Shown here one piece after another: positions 1 to 7,807 of a stretch of DNA of 64,000 bases. The notes under the pieces are model-generated. The model worked only from the letters and a program-made list of their open reading frames with translations. It did no database searches and was not told where the DNA came from. Within the stretch, counting starts at the first letter, position 1. Each line of letters opens with the position of its first letter. The stretch lies in NCBI GenBank assembly GCA_002375985.1, contig DFNH01000034.1:1-64000 (forward strand), in the 5' to 3' direction. Source of the stretch: Firmicutes bacterium UBA3572. GTDB taxonomy: Bacteria > Bacillota > Desulfotomaculia > Desulfotomaculales > Desulforudaceae. The position numbers and the translations under genes are program-made.

Positions 1-125
1 CGGCCGGCTCGGTGATCGACCTCTTACGGGAGGCGCGGTTCAACCACCAGGTCGAGGTCATACCCGGGGTCCTGGAGGCCGAATGCCGGGAGATCGTCCG
101 GCGGTTTTTCCGGGAACTCCGTTAA
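1..125 (+). CDS. tadA: tRNA adenosine(34) deaminase TadA, C-terminal fragment (5' end outside window)
   Basis: The reading frame from base 3 to the TAA at 123-125 encodes about 40 residues, beginning AGSVIDLL and containing NHQVEV, GVLEAEC and RRFFRELR. This matches the C-terminal helix region of TadA, the zinc deaminase that converts A34 of tRNA-Arg(ACG) to inosine. The zinc ligands lie upstream of the window. The position just before a tRNA-Ser and the SRP RNA/dnaX block matches the B. subtilis yaaJ neighbourhood, which supports the call despite the short fragment. Confidence 0.75.
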   Translation, partial: AGSVIDLLREARFNHQVEVIPGVLEAECREIVRRFFRELR

Positions 126-150
126 CAGAACAAATCAAGTTAACCAGCGC

Positions 151-246
151 GGAGAGATGGCTGAGTCTGGTTGAAGGCGCTCGACTCGAAATCGAGTAGG
201 CGGCCTAACAGCTGCCTCGTGGGTTCGAATCCCACTCTCTCCGCCA
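151..246 (+). tRNA. tRNA-Ser (anticodon CGA)
   Basis: The acceptor strand GGAGAGA at 151-157 pairs with TCTCTCC at 236-242, followed by discriminator G243 and an encoded CCA. The anticodon stem CTCGA/TCGAG encloses loop CTCGAAA, giving anticodon CGA (reads UCG). A long variable arm and the T loop TTCGAAT are present, as expected for a class II serine tRNA. Confidence 0.96.
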
Positions 247-260
247 TAATGCTTTGGTCC

Positions 261-300
261 AAGGGGTTACCGCCTTTCAGGGCGGTAACCCTTGATTATT
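261..300 (+). terminator. Rho-independent terminator-like hairpin after tRNA-Ser
   Basis: GGTTACCGCC pairs with GGCGGTAACC over 10 bp. The stem extends outward to about 13 bp with one bulged G, around a short loop. A weak T-rich tract (GATTATTGTT) follows. It probably ends the tadA/tRNA-Ser transcript. Confidence 0.7.
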
Positions 301-467
301 GTTGCCTGGTTGCTCCTACAGAGGTAGGAGGGAGGAAGGAAATGACTTTTGGGCGGGGCGGTCGTGGAAGGTTCGGTCTTGGGAGACCGTTTCAGTGAAT
401 TTGATTGATTGGGGGCCGGCATGTAACAATAACACATAGTGAATATCCTCGCAGGTGGGAAGCCGGA

Positions 468-1115
468 ATGCGCATCCTGGTGATGACGGCGGTCGCGGCG
501 GAGAGGGAAGCGGTGTTACGCGGGCTTCAAAACGACAATAGGTTTGACGTCTTAATCGCCGGTGTTGGTCCGGTGGCCGCCGCGGCCAACACGGCGAAGG
601 TGTTGGCCACCGCCGCGTACGGCCTGGTCGTGAGCGCCGGTATCGGTGGAGGTTTTCCCGGCAAGGCCGAGGTGGGTTCCCTCGTGGTGGCGAGCGAGAT
701 CGTCGCCGCCGACCTGGGAGTTCAGACTCCCGAAGGTTTCCGCAGTCTGGATGAGTTGGGTTTCGGCTCCACGCGCATCCCGGTCCGTGTCGGCCTGTTG
801 AACGCTGTGGCGGATGCTCTACGTGCGGCCAGACTGCCGGTCAAAACCGGTCCTGTGCTCACGGTATCGACGGTGACGGGCACAGCGGAGAGTGCGGCCG
901 AATTGGCCGCACGGGTGCCGGGGGCCACCGCCGAGGCGATGGAGGGTTATGGGGTGGCTTTTGCGGCGCAGGAACGCGGTGTGCCGGTTTTGGAACTCCG
1001 CGCCATTTCCAACCTGGTCGGTCCACGTGACCGGGACGCCTGGCGCATCGAAGAGGCGCTGACCGTGCTGGCCGCGGCCAGCACGGTCTTATCTGAGGTG
1101 TTATTGTGCGAATAG
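468..1115 (+). CDS. mqnB: Futalosine hydrolase (menaquinone biosynthesis)
   Basis: This 215-residue protein belongs to the nucleoside phosphorylase/hydrolase superfamily. It hydrolyses futalosine to dehypoxanthine futalosine plus hypoxanthine in the futalosine route to menaquinone. It shows the early glycine loop AGVGPVAAA, the SAGIGGGF motif near residue 56, and a C-terminal EAMEGYG then AISN segment typical of the substrate site. I chose ATG 468 because AGGTGGGAAG lies just upstream and MRILVMTAVAAERE is the usual N-terminus; an in-frame ATG at 405 would add 21 residues unlike the family. Its end overlaps mqnD by 10 bases, indicating translational coupling. Confidence 0.88.
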   Translation: MRILVMTAVAAEREAVLRGLQNDNRFDVLIAGVGPVAAAANTAKVLATAAYGLVVSAGIGGGFPGKAEVGSLVVASEIVAADLGVQTPEGFRSLDELGFGSTRIPVRVGLLNAVADALRAARLPVKTGPVLTVSTVTGTAESAAELAARVPGATAEAMEGYGVAFAAQERGVPVLELRAISNLVGPRDRDAWRIEEALTVLAAASTVLSEVLLCE

Positions 1116-1954
1116 CCTTCTCTCCTTGCCCCAACGACACGTTTATTTTCCACGCCTGGGTGCACGGACTGATACCCGGTGCACCGAAGCTTGACGTCAC
1201 TTACGCCGATATCGACGTCACGAACCGTCTGGCTGCCGGCACCAACGGGCCGGAGGTGGTGAAAATCTCGTACGCGGCCCTGCCCTGGGTGTTATCCGAG
1301 TACGCGCTGCTGCCGTGCGGGGGAGCGTTGGGCCGAGGCTGCGGGCCGTTGGTACTTAGGGCGGATCGGGCAGGCAGCACCCACGGCCCGGCGGTGCTGG
1401 CCGGTCGGCGGGTAGCGGTACCTGGGGAGCGGTCAACCGCCTACTTGCTGTTCCGACTGTGGGCGGCTCAACATGTGCCGGGGGGCGTGGGCGAAATTGT
1501 GATCTTGCCGTTTCACCGGATCATGCCGGCGGTACGCGATGGTATGGTTGATGCGGGGCTGGTGATCCACGAGGCACGCTTTACCTATCCCTCGTACGGG
1601 CTGACTCTCTTGGCCGATTTGGGCAGCTGGTGGGAAGCCGAAACCGGCTTGCCGCTTCCGCTGGGAGCGATCGTTGCCCGACGGTCACTCGATCTACCGG
1701 CGATCGCCGGCTGGATTCGGGCATCGGTGGAGTACGCCCGGGCACACCCGGAGGCCTCGTGGGAGTACGTGTTAAGCCATGCCCAAGAGTTGTCTCCGGA
1801 AGTAGTCAAGGCGCACATCGCGCTTTACGTGAACGACTTCACTATAGACTTGGGCAAGATAGGCTACGAGGCCGTAAACACCCTGCTCGGCCGGGCCGCG
1901 CAAGCGGGGCTGGTTCCAAAGGTGGATGTGACCGGCGAGACTGCTCAATTGTAA
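1106..1954 (+). CDS. mqnD: 1,4-dihydroxy-6-naphthoate synthase (menaquinone biosynthesis)
   Basis: The 282-residue product begins MRIAFSPCPNDTFIFHAW; SPCPNDTF is the signature of MqnD, a periplasmic-binding-protein-fold enzyme that converts cyclic dehypoxanthine futalosine to 1,4-dihydroxy-6-naphthoate. The length matches the family. The GTG start overlaps the end of mqnB. Together the two genes show menaquinone is made by the futalosine pathway; mqnA, mqnC and mqnE are not in this window. No clear terminator follows the TAA. Confidence 0.93.
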   Translation: MRIAFSPCPNDTFIFHAWVHGLIPGAPKLDVTYADIDVTNRLAAGTNGPEVVKISYAALPWVLSEYALLPCGGALGRGCGPLVLRADRAGSTHGPAVLAGRRVAVPGERSTAYLLFRLWAAQHVPGGVGEIVILPFHRIMPAVRDGMVDAGLVIHEARFTYPSYGLTLLADLGSWWEAETGLPLPLGAIVARRSLDLPAIAGWIRASVEYARAHPEASWEYVLSHAQELSPEVVKAHIALYVNDFTIDLGKIGYEAVNTLLGRAAQAGLVPKVDVTGETAQL

Positions 1955-2715
1955 TCATTTATGTGGTTTTCAAACCCGAGCCCAAACAGGGGACGAGTGC
2001 AAACCGGGCTGTGACCCCCATTTAATCACTTTCCTTTTCCTTGGTCCTTTGCAGTAGTTTCACTATGGCTTCCTGAATGAGCTGGCTATGGTACGGTAGG
2101 CCAACACGTTGGATCCACATTCATGCCCCTGCTGTCGGTTTCCTACGTTGATAAAAGATAAGGTGAAAAAAGGGAGCTTCTATGATACTACTGCTGCTAT
2201 TGCCCACCATGAGGTCCTTTGTCCAGTGAACATCAGCCGAGCAGTTTGTTGTCCGTATACCGGAGCGACCAGATGCAGTGTTTCATTCTTGATATACAAC
2301 ACCTCCTGCCCCAAGATTCCCTTGTTGCGTGTGACGCGCAGGGCATTATACGCCGTTTTTCCTTACCATTTTGGGTCCACCCCTATCATCCTTGCGGTAT
2401 ATCACCATTCTTAGCCTTTCATCCTATGCACATATGTAACGCACCGTGAAACCTCCACGGGGGCCGCACGATCCATACGGTCAAAACCGGCGGGCCCTGA
2501 TATTATCCGCGTATATCGGAAAAGCTCGGCTTTGAGGTACTCTGGCCGGCTCTTGAACGTTAAGGCGGTGGGTGTGTATGCTTTTGGCAGGCGCACTACC
2601 TCGGCTCCAGGGATTAAGCTGGATCTTGCCACTTGCAGGGGGGGCGGGAAAAGCGTATAATGAACATAATGAATGCCGATATGGGTCTTGGGAGACCCGA
2701 AGTGGTATTGTCCGC
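1955..2715. other. Gene-poor stretch with a possible ribbon-helix-helix remnant
   Basis: No convincing intact gene is visible in about 760 bases. Open frames of 76-131 codons on both strands lack ribosome sites and recognisable motifs. On the minus strand, around 2012-2110, a 32-codon frame reads RVGLPYHSQLIQEAIVKLL. It resembles the C-terminal helix of CopG/BrnA-type antitoxins, but an in-frame stop precedes it, so at most it is a relic. The last 100 bases hold the promoter of the next tRNA. Confidence 0.5.
2633..2661 (+). promoter_or_regulatory. Probable sigma-A promoter of tRNA-Ser(GGA)
   Basis: TTGCAG at 2633-2638 and a perfect TATAAT at 2656-2661 are separated by 17 bases and lie 55 bases before the tRNA. 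No other gene starts here. Confidence 0.7.
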
Positions 2716-2805
2716 GGAGAGATGGCCGAGCGGATGAAGGCGCACGCCTGGAGAGCGTGTGGGCGGGTAACCGCCTCGTGGGTTCGAATCCCACTCTCTC
2801 CGCCA
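2716..2805 (+). tRNA. tRNA-Ser (anticodon GGA)
   Basis: The acceptor GGAGAGA at 2716-2722 pairs with TCTCTCC at 2795-2801, followed by G2802 and an encoded CCA. The anticodon stem CACGC/GCGTG encloses loop CTGGAGA, giving anticodon GGA (reads UCC and UCU). A long variable arm marks it as class II. Its acceptor and T arms are nearly identical to those of the tRNA-Ser at 151. Confidence 0.96.
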
Positions 2806-2810
2806 TACAA

Positions 2811-2955
2811 TCAGTCGTCAGTCGTCCGTGGCCGGTCGTCAGGCCGGTGACGGACGGGGCAGAAAACTGAATAAGTCGTCCGAGGTATCAGTCTGAAGCG
2901 GGCAAAGACCGTTTGCAGTTTTACCGGCGACCGAAGACTGACGTCCAACGACTGA
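2811..2955. repeat. Imperfect foldback/REP-like repeat between tRNA-Ser and SRP RNA
   Basis: TCAGTCGT at 2811-2818 is the inverse complement of ACGACTGA at 2948-2955. Further in, AAAACTG near 2865 pairs with CAGTTTT near 2917. The left arm also repeats CAGTCGTC in tandem. The block could form a long imperfect hairpin. I cannot tell whether it is a dispersed repeat or part of the SRP RNA promoter region. Confidence 0.4.
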
Positions 2956-2959
2956 GCTT

Positions 2960-3231
2960 TGGCCGTGCTAGACGGGGAGGTAGCGGTGCCCTGTAACCCG
3001 CAATCCGCTATAGCGGGGTTGAATTCCTGTCCGAGGGCTTGACTTGTGGGGTCTGGCCGTAGTAAGGGGTGTAGACGGTTGGGTCTTGCGCGACGGAGCT
3101 TCTCGAACCGTGTCAGGTCCTGACGGAAGCAGCACTAAGGGAAATCCTCCGGGTGCCGCAAGGGTGCCTGACCCGAGCTACCTGCTACGGTATCGCCCGG
3201 AAGTCATTGCTCGGAGGCAGGTGCACGGCTG
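2960..3231 (+). ncRNA. ffs: Signal recognition particle RNA, large Bacillus type (scRNA)
   Basis: The 5' part (GGCCGTGCTAGACGGGGAGG, then GTAGCGGTGCCCTGTAACC) matches the Alu domain of B. subtilis scRNA. The 3' part contains the S-domain signature TGTCAGGTCCTGACGGAAGC followed by AGCACTAAG. Terminal GCCGTGC at 2962-2968 pairs with GCACGGC at 3223-3229, closing a molecule of about 270 nt. The RNA binds Ffh and targets membrane proteins. Its place before dnaX is the same as in Bacillus. The exact ends are estimated to within a few bases. Confidence 0.93.
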
Positions 3232-3242
3232 TTTTGACCAAG

Positions 3243-3268
3243 AGAGGTGGATGGCCACCTCTTTTTCT
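3243..3268 (+). terminator. Rho-independent terminator of the SRP RNA
   Basis: AGAGGTGG pairs with CCACCTCT around loop ATGG and is followed directly by a T run. The stem is 8 bp. Confidence 0.9.
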
Positions 3269-3319
3269 ATGCACGGGATTTTGTAGGGTGCGGTGCGGCT
3301 GGTTTCACCTGGCAGGCGG

Positions 3320-3348
3320 TGGTTGGTTGGGTCGTTTAAGTGTATAAT
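3320..3348 (+). promoter_or_regulatory. Possible promoter of the dnaX operon
   Basis: A perfect TATAAT lies at 3343-3348, with a weak TGGTTG -35 candidate at 3320-3325 (17-base spacing). It is 160 bases before dnaX and after the SRP RNA terminator. Confidence 0.5.
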
Positions 3349-3506
3349 TGGGGTAGCCTGGCGACAAACGGCTCCTGCCGGCACTCTGTGGGACGCAAGT
3401 GGTAGAGAAGGACCTGCCCAGAACTTATACGGGCAGTTGGACGCGGTTTGGGAGGCCGGGGACCGGCGCACGCCCTTGTTTTCTGTTAATAAAGGGGGGT
3501 GACAGG

Positions 3507-4865
3507 TTGCCTTACCAGACTTTGTACCGCATTTGGCGGCCCCGGCGGTTCGCCGAGATCGTCGGTCAGGGACACGTGGTCCGTACCTTGCAAAACGCCG
3601 TGACGACGGGCCGGGTGGCGCACGCCTATCTGTTCTGCGGTCCGCGTGGCACGGGCAAGACCTCGGCGGCGAAGGTGTTGGCCAAGGCGGTAAACTGCAC
3701 GAACCGCGCCGGAGCAGAACCGTGTGATACTTGCTCCTCCTGCGTGGCGATCGCCGCGGGCACCGCGCTGGATGTACTGGAGATCGACGCCGCCTCCAAC
3801 CGGGGCGTGGACGAAGTACGGGAACTCCGGGAGAAGGTCAAATTCCGGCCGGCGACCGGGGGCTTCAAAGTCTACATCGTGGATGAAGTGCACATGCTTA
3901 CCAACGAAGCCTTCAACGCCCTGCTAAAGACATTGGAGGAACCGCCGGAGCACGTCATTTTCGTACTGGCGACTACCGAACCACATAAGCTACCGCTGAC
4001 CATTGTGTCACGCTGCCAACGGTTTGACTTTCGGCGGATCGGTAAACCGGAGCTGGTGGCTCGACTGGAAGAGGTGTCCGCCCGGGCCGGGTTGTTGGTG
4101 GAGCCCGGCGTATTCGACCTGATCGCCCGGGTGGCCGACGGTAGCCTGCGCGATGCCCTGGGGATTCTGGACCAGGCGGCGGCCCTGGGTGAGAACCGGA
4201 TTACCCTGGCCGACCTGCATAGCCTTCTGGGCACGGTAGCCGGAGAGGTCCTAGAGCGGTTGGTGGGGCACCTGGTGTCCGGGGAAACCGGGGCGGCGTT
4301 GTTGCTGCTGCGGGAAGTGGAGGCCGGAGGCAAGGAACTACGGATCTTTGCCCGTGAGCTCACCGACTACCTGCGCCGCCTGTTGATGGATGCCTTTAAC
4401 GGGGACAAGCCGGCGGCGGCTTTACCGGGCCTGAGACGAGATGACCTGATTGAACTCTTGACGCTGTTCGCCCGCGCCGAGCAGGAGATGCGTTTGGCCA
4501 CCCGACAAATTATCCCCCTGGAACTGGCGGTGGTAACGGCCGCCCAGAAGCTGCGGCCCGCACCGGAAGCGCCGGGCAAAGCGGTGTGCCCGGGGCGGGC
4601 AAAGGCGCCTGAAGCGGAACGGGTATGGGCTTCCGTGTTGGCCGAGTTCCGGCGGCAAAATCCACCGGTGGGACCCTGGCTGGCGCGTGCGGAACCGGTA
4701 TTCGACGGCCCTCATAAACTGGTGTTAGCATTCCGGGAAGAGTTGGCGAAGGAAAAGGTTGCCGCGCCGGAGAACAAAGTTATGCTGGAAAAGATCCTGA
4801 ACCGCTATTTTCCGGGTGGTATGCGGGTTGTGTGTGTGCTGAGTCGGGAACAAGGGGAACCTTAG
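3507..4865 (+). CDS. dnaX: DNA polymerase III subunit gamma/tau
   Basis: This is the clamp-loader ATPase. From the TTG at 3507 it starts MPYQTLYRIWRPRRF, the canonical DnaX N-terminus, 3 bases after AAAGGGGGGTGACAGG. Walker A GPRGTGKT is at residues 45-52, a four-cysteine zinc module at C64, C73, C76 and C79, and Walker B DEVH at 126-129, followed by LLKTLEEPPEH. At 452 residues it is shorter than the roughly 560-residue Bacillus protein, mainly in the C-terminal tau region. No slippery A-run that would suggest programmed frameshifting was noticed. The frame is open upstream to 3399, but that part is not DnaX-like. Confidence 0.95.
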   Translation: MPYQTLYRIWRPRRFAEIVGQGHVVRTLQNAVTTGRVAHAYLFCGPRGTGKTSAAKVLAKAVNCTNRAGAEPCDTCSSCVAIAAGTALDVLEIDAASNRGVDEVRELREKVKFRPATGGFKVYIVDEVHMLTNEAFNALLKTLEEPPEHVIFVLATTEPHKLPLTIVSRCQRFDFRRIGKPELVARLEEVSARAGLLVEPGVFDLIARVADGSLRDALGILDQAAALGENRITLADLHSLLGTVAGEVLERLVGHLVSGETGAALLLLREVEAGGKELRIFARELTDYLRRLLMDAFNGDKPAAALPGLRRDDLIELLTLFARAEQEMRLATRQIIPLELAVVTAAQKLRPAPEAPGKAVCPGRAKAPEAERVWASVLAEFRRQNPPVGPWLARAEPVFDGPHKLVLAFREELAKEKVAAPENKVMLEKILNRYFPGGMRVVCVLSREQGEP

Positions 4866-4892
4866 ACTACAACGAATTGGGAGGAATGTGCT

Positions 4893-5201
4893 TTGGGAAT
4901 TAGCAAGATGATGAAGCAGGTGCAAAAAATCCAGGCCGAAATGATGCGGCTGCAGGAAGAGCTGGGCGAGCGCACGGTGGAAGCCACCGTGGGCGGTGGG
5001 GTAGTCACGGCTGTAGCCAACGGCAAACAGGAGATCGTCAGTATCACCATTCAGCCGGAAGCCATTGACCCGGAAGACGTGGAAATGCTTCAGGACCTGG
5101 TGCTGAGCGCGGTAAACGAGGCGCTGCGCCAGTCGCGGGAGATGGCGGCGCAGGAAATGAGTAAGCTGACCGGCGGTTTGAACATCCCCGGAGTGTTTTA
5201 A
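4893..5201 (+). CDS. ybaB: YbaB/EbfC family nucleoid-associated protein
   Basis: The 102-residue protein starts MGISKMMKQVQKIQAEM from a TTG 8 bases after GGGAGG, and keeps the family pattern VEATVGGGVVTAVANGKQ and the C-terminal MSKLTGGLNIPG. Proteins of this family bind DNA as a tweezer-like dimer. The dnaX-ybaB-recR order is conserved across bacteria, and the spacing here (27 and 30 bases) indicates one operon. Confidence 0.95.
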   Translation: MGISKMMKQVQKIQAEMMRLQEELGERTVEATVGGGVVTAVANGKQEIVSITIQPEAIDPEDVEMLQDLVLSAVNEALRQSREMAAQEMSKLTGGLNIPGVF

Positions 5202-5231
5202 AAACCGACGCCGGAGTAAGGAGCGGAAACT

Positions 5232-5834
5232 TTGCAGTATTCGCGTACGGTGGCCCGCTTAATCGAGGAATTGGCCCGGCTGCCTGGCATCGGGCCCAAG
5301 ACGGCCCAGCGGCTCGCTTTTTACCTGATTACGGCGCCGCGTGAGGTGGCCCGGGACTTGAGTCGGGCGATCATCGAGGCCCGGGAGAAATTGGTGTTCT
5401 GCGAGGTCTGCGCCAATATTGCCGACGAAAGCCCTTGCGGCATCTGTCGTGATCAGAGCCGGGCGCGAGATTTGATCTGCGTGGTGGAACAGCCCCGCGA
5501 CATCATGGCCATTGAAAAGGCCCACGGCTACCGGGGACTTTACCATGTCTTAAACGGCAGCCTTTCGCCTATGCAGGGGACGGGTCCTGATGATTTGAAC
5601 CTGGACAGCCTGGTGGCGCGGGTACGGGAAGGGGCGGTCCGGGAGGTCATCGTGGCCACCAACGCCACGGTGGAGGGCGAGGCGACGGCGCTTTACCTGG
5701 CCCGGTTGCTCCGGCCTCTGAAGGTGCGGGTCACCCGGCTGGCCTTCGGGTTGCCGGTGGGGGCCGACCTGGAGTACGCCGACGGCCGCACCCTGGCCCG
5801 GGCCATTGAAGGACGTCGCGAAGTAGAAGTATAA
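5232..5834 (+). CDS. recR: Recombination mediator protein RecR
   Basis: The 200-residue product has an N-terminal helix-hairpin-helix region (LPGIGPKTAQRLAF), a C4 zinc finger at C57, C60, C69 and C72, and a Toprim domain beginning ICVVEQPRDIMAIE. It works with RecO (and RecF) to load RecA on gapped DNA. The TTG start follows AAGGAGCGG. Length and architecture are normal. Confidence 0.96.
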   Translation: MQYSRTVARLIEELARLPGIGPKTAQRLAFYLITAPREVARDLSRAIIEAREKLVFCEVCANIADESPCGICRDQSRARDLICVVEQPRDIMAIEKAHGYRGLYHVLNGSLSPMQGTGPDDLNLDSLVARVREGAVREVIVATNATVEGEATALYLARLLRPLKVRVTRLAFGLPVGADLEYADGRTLARAIEGRREVEV

Positions 5835-5846
5835 CCGGTATATTTT

Positions 5847-5898
5847 ACCTCCCGGGATTCATATCTATAGGGTTAAGGCAAGGTAACACCCGGGAGGT
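5847..5898 (+). promoter_or_regulatory. Inverted repeat sequestering the bofA ribosome site
   Basis: ACCTCCCGGG at 5847-5856 is perfectly complementary to CCCGGGAGGT at 5889-5898. The right arm contains GGGAGG, the Shine-Dalgarno sequence of bofA. TTACCT at 5846-5850 could instead pair with AGGTAA at 5881-5886, giving a mutually exclusive fold. No T run follows, so it is not an obvious terminator. Confidence 0.5.
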
Positions 5899-5908
5899 GC
5901 GTCGGGGA

Positions 5909-6169
5909 ATGGAATGGAAGCTGATTCTGCTGGGCTTGTTAGGGCTGGCCGGACTATACCTGGTGGGTTCCTTTTTTGTGACCCCGCTGAAGTACCTTTA
6001 CCGTTTATTTGCCTACGTGGTAGTGGGCGCACTGCTCCTGGCCGTGGTCAATCTAGGAGGCTCCTTTTTGGAGTTTCACCTCGCCATCAACCCGGTGACC
6101 ATCCTGACGGCGGGCATCCTACAGGTGCCGGGTGTGATACTGTTGATCGTACTAACACTGATGGTCTAG
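5909..6169 (+). CDS. bofA: Pro-sigma-K processing inhibitor BofA family protein
   Basis: The 86-residue protein is almost entirely hydrophobic, with two or three membrane segments, and ends with the BofA-like stretch HLAINPVTILTAGILQVPGV. In Bacillus, BofA holds SpoIVFB inactive in the outer forespore membrane until pro-sigma-K cleavage. I prefer ATG 5909 (11 bases after GGGAGG) over the GTG at 5897, which overlaps the ribosome site. Its place after recR is as in Bacillus. Confidence 0.85.
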   Translation: MEWKLILLGLLGLAGLYLVGSFFVTPLKYLYRLFAYVVVGALLLAVVNLGGSFLEFHLAINPVTILTAGILQVPGVILLIVLTLMV

Positions 6170-6194
6170 GCCAACAAAGAGGACAGGCGTGTTT

Positions 6195-6223
6195 TGTGGA
6201 TAACTGCCCTGTATTGTGGATAA
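6195..6223 (+). promoter_or_regulatory. Two perfect DnaA boxes in tandem
   Basis: TGTGGATAA occurs at 6195-6203 and again at 6215-6223, in the same orientation and 20 bp apart start to start, i.e. about two helical turns. Both match the consensus (reverse TTATCCACA) exactly. They lie in the 216-base gap between bofA and the decarboxylase gene, which otherwise shows no gene. Confidence 0.75.
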
Positions 6224-6385
6224 GACCTGGGCTGGGCGGGGAGTCAGTTCTTGCTTGCGCGAGGTAATCAGGGGGAGGGTTTGCAGCCGGGTCATTCTTT
6301 GAAAAAAGGAGCCCTACTTTAAATATGCGCTAAGGAAAAGTAAGGGGAAAGAAAACATGCCTGTCCCTTTTTGGGAGGGACGGTA

Positions 6386-7807
6386 GTGAAGCAGCACAGG
6401 GCGCCTCTGTTTGAAGCTTTGAAGCGGCACCTGGCGCGGGAGTACGCCGGTTTTCACTTTCCGGCACACGCCGGTGGGCGAGGCCTACCTCCCAGCCTGG
6501 CGGGCGGTTTGGCGCGGCTGGATCTGACCGAACTGCCGGGGCTGGACGACCTGCACGCGCCCTCCGGTCCGATCGCCCGCGCCCAGGAGTTGGCGGCGGC
6601 GCTTTACGGTGCCGACCGCACCTTCTTTTTGGTCAACGGGAGCACGGTGGGGCTGCAGGCACTTCTGCTGGCCGGCACGGCCCCGGGACAAAAGGTGCTC
6701 CTGCCCCGGAACGTCCACCGCGCGGTGGTCGGCGGGCTGATCCTTTCCGGGGCCGATCCGGTATATCTGCTGCCCCCGGTTTCCACCGATTGGGGCCTTT
6801 TTCTACCTCCGGCGCCGGCCGACGTTAACGCGGCGCTCGCGGCGCACCCGGATCTGGCCGCCGTCATCTGGACCCACCCGGATTACCACGGTCTGGCGAC
6901 ACTGACCGCGGCGACCGCCGCGGCGATCCGGGAAGCCGGGCTGCCCCTCCTGGTGGACGAGGCCCACGGCGCACACCTGCCCTTCCATCCGCACATGCCG
7001 CCTCCGGCGCTTACCCTCGGAGCTGCGGCGGCGGTGCAAAGCGTGCACAAGCTGGGAGGTGCGCTCACCCAGGCGTCCTGGCTCCATCTCAAAGGACCGT
7101 TGCCCGATCCCTCCCGGGTGGCCCGGGCGCTGGCCTTGCTCGAGACCTCCAGCCCGTCTTACCTGCTGATGGTTTCTCTGGACCTGGCTCGCAGGCAGTT
7201 GGCGGTGTCCGGAACGCGGCTGGTGGGACGGGCCGTGGAATTGGCGGGAGTGCTGCGACGGGGTCTGGCCGCTCTGGATGGGGTGGCGGTCATGAAGGCT
7301 GACGCTGGGCAGGCCGACCCGACCAAAGTGGTTGTGGCCACCGGGGGCTTGGGCCTGAGCGGTTACCGGGCGGCCGCCATTCTGCGCCGCAAGTACGGTC
7401 TGCAGGTGGAGATGGCGGGGGCAACCTACCTGCTGTTGGTGGTCGGACTGGGTACGCGGGCCGCCGACGTGGCCCGGGCGCTCCAGGCGTTTCGGTCGTT
7501 GGCCCGGGAGCACCGGCCCGTACGCCGGACACGGGTGATAGGTCCCCCTTTGCCGCCCCCGGCCGAGAAGGTCCTGACGCCGCGGGAAAGCTGGCTGGCG
7601 GCGGCAAAGCCGGTGGCACCCGTGCAGGCCGCCGGTCTGGTCGCCGCCGAGACGATCAGCATCTGTCCCCCGGGCATTCCGGTTGTATTCCCTGGTGAAA
7701 AACTGACCCCGGAAGTGATAGAATATATTTTGGAAATAAGGGCGCGCGGATTTCCGGTGCAGGCGGCCGACCCGGGTCTCGCGTCGATCTTGGTCCATTG
7801 CGAGTGA
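6386..7807 (+). CDS. Orn/Lys/Arg decarboxylase-family PLP enzyme
   Basis: The 473-residue fold-type I PLP enzyme resembles Bacillus YaaO. It shows FPAHAGGRG near the N-terminus, LVDEAHGAHLPFHP (Asp binding the PLP ring nitrogen) and SVHKLGGALTQ, whose Lys is the predicted Schiff-base residue. A C-terminal decarboxylase domain includes ISICPPGIPVVFPGE. I chose GTG 6386 because GGGAGGG ends 7 bases upstream; a TTG at 6371 is also in frame. The exact amino-acid substrate (arginine, lysine or ornithine) cannot be read from sequence. It is coupled to tmk, as in Bacillus. Confidence 0.85.
   Translation: MKQHRAPLFEALKRHLAREYAGFHFPAHAGGRGLPPSLAGGLARLDLTELPGLDDLHAPSGPIARAQELAAALYGADRTFFLVNGSTVGLQALLLAGTAPGQKVLLPRNVHRAVVGGLILSGADPVYLLPPVSTDWGLFLPPAPADVNAALAAHPDLAAVIWTHPDYHGLATLTAATAAAIREAGLPLLVDEAHGAHLPFHPHMPPPALTLGAAAAVQSVHKLGGALTQASWLHLKGPLPDPSRVARALALLETSSPSYLLMVSLDLARRQLAVSGTRLVGRAVELAGVLRRGLAALDGVAVMKADAGQADPTKVVVATGGLGLSGYRAAAILRRKYGLQVEMAGATYLLLVVGLGTRAADVARALQAFRSLAREHRPVRRTRVIGPPLPPPAEKVLTPRESWLAAAKPVAPVQAAGLVAAETISICPPGIPVVFPGEKLTPEVIEYILEIRARGFPVQAADPGLASILVHCE

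Noticed and set aside
2109..2449. Overlapping 101- and 76-codon open frames in the gap before tRNA-Ser(GGA)
   Set aside because: No ribosome site, skewed composition and no motif in either frame.
6803..7798. A 331-codon minus-strand open frame opposite the Orn/Lys/Arg decarboxylase gene
   Set aside because: No ribosome site or recognisable motif; the plus-strand gene keeps all catalytic motifs.
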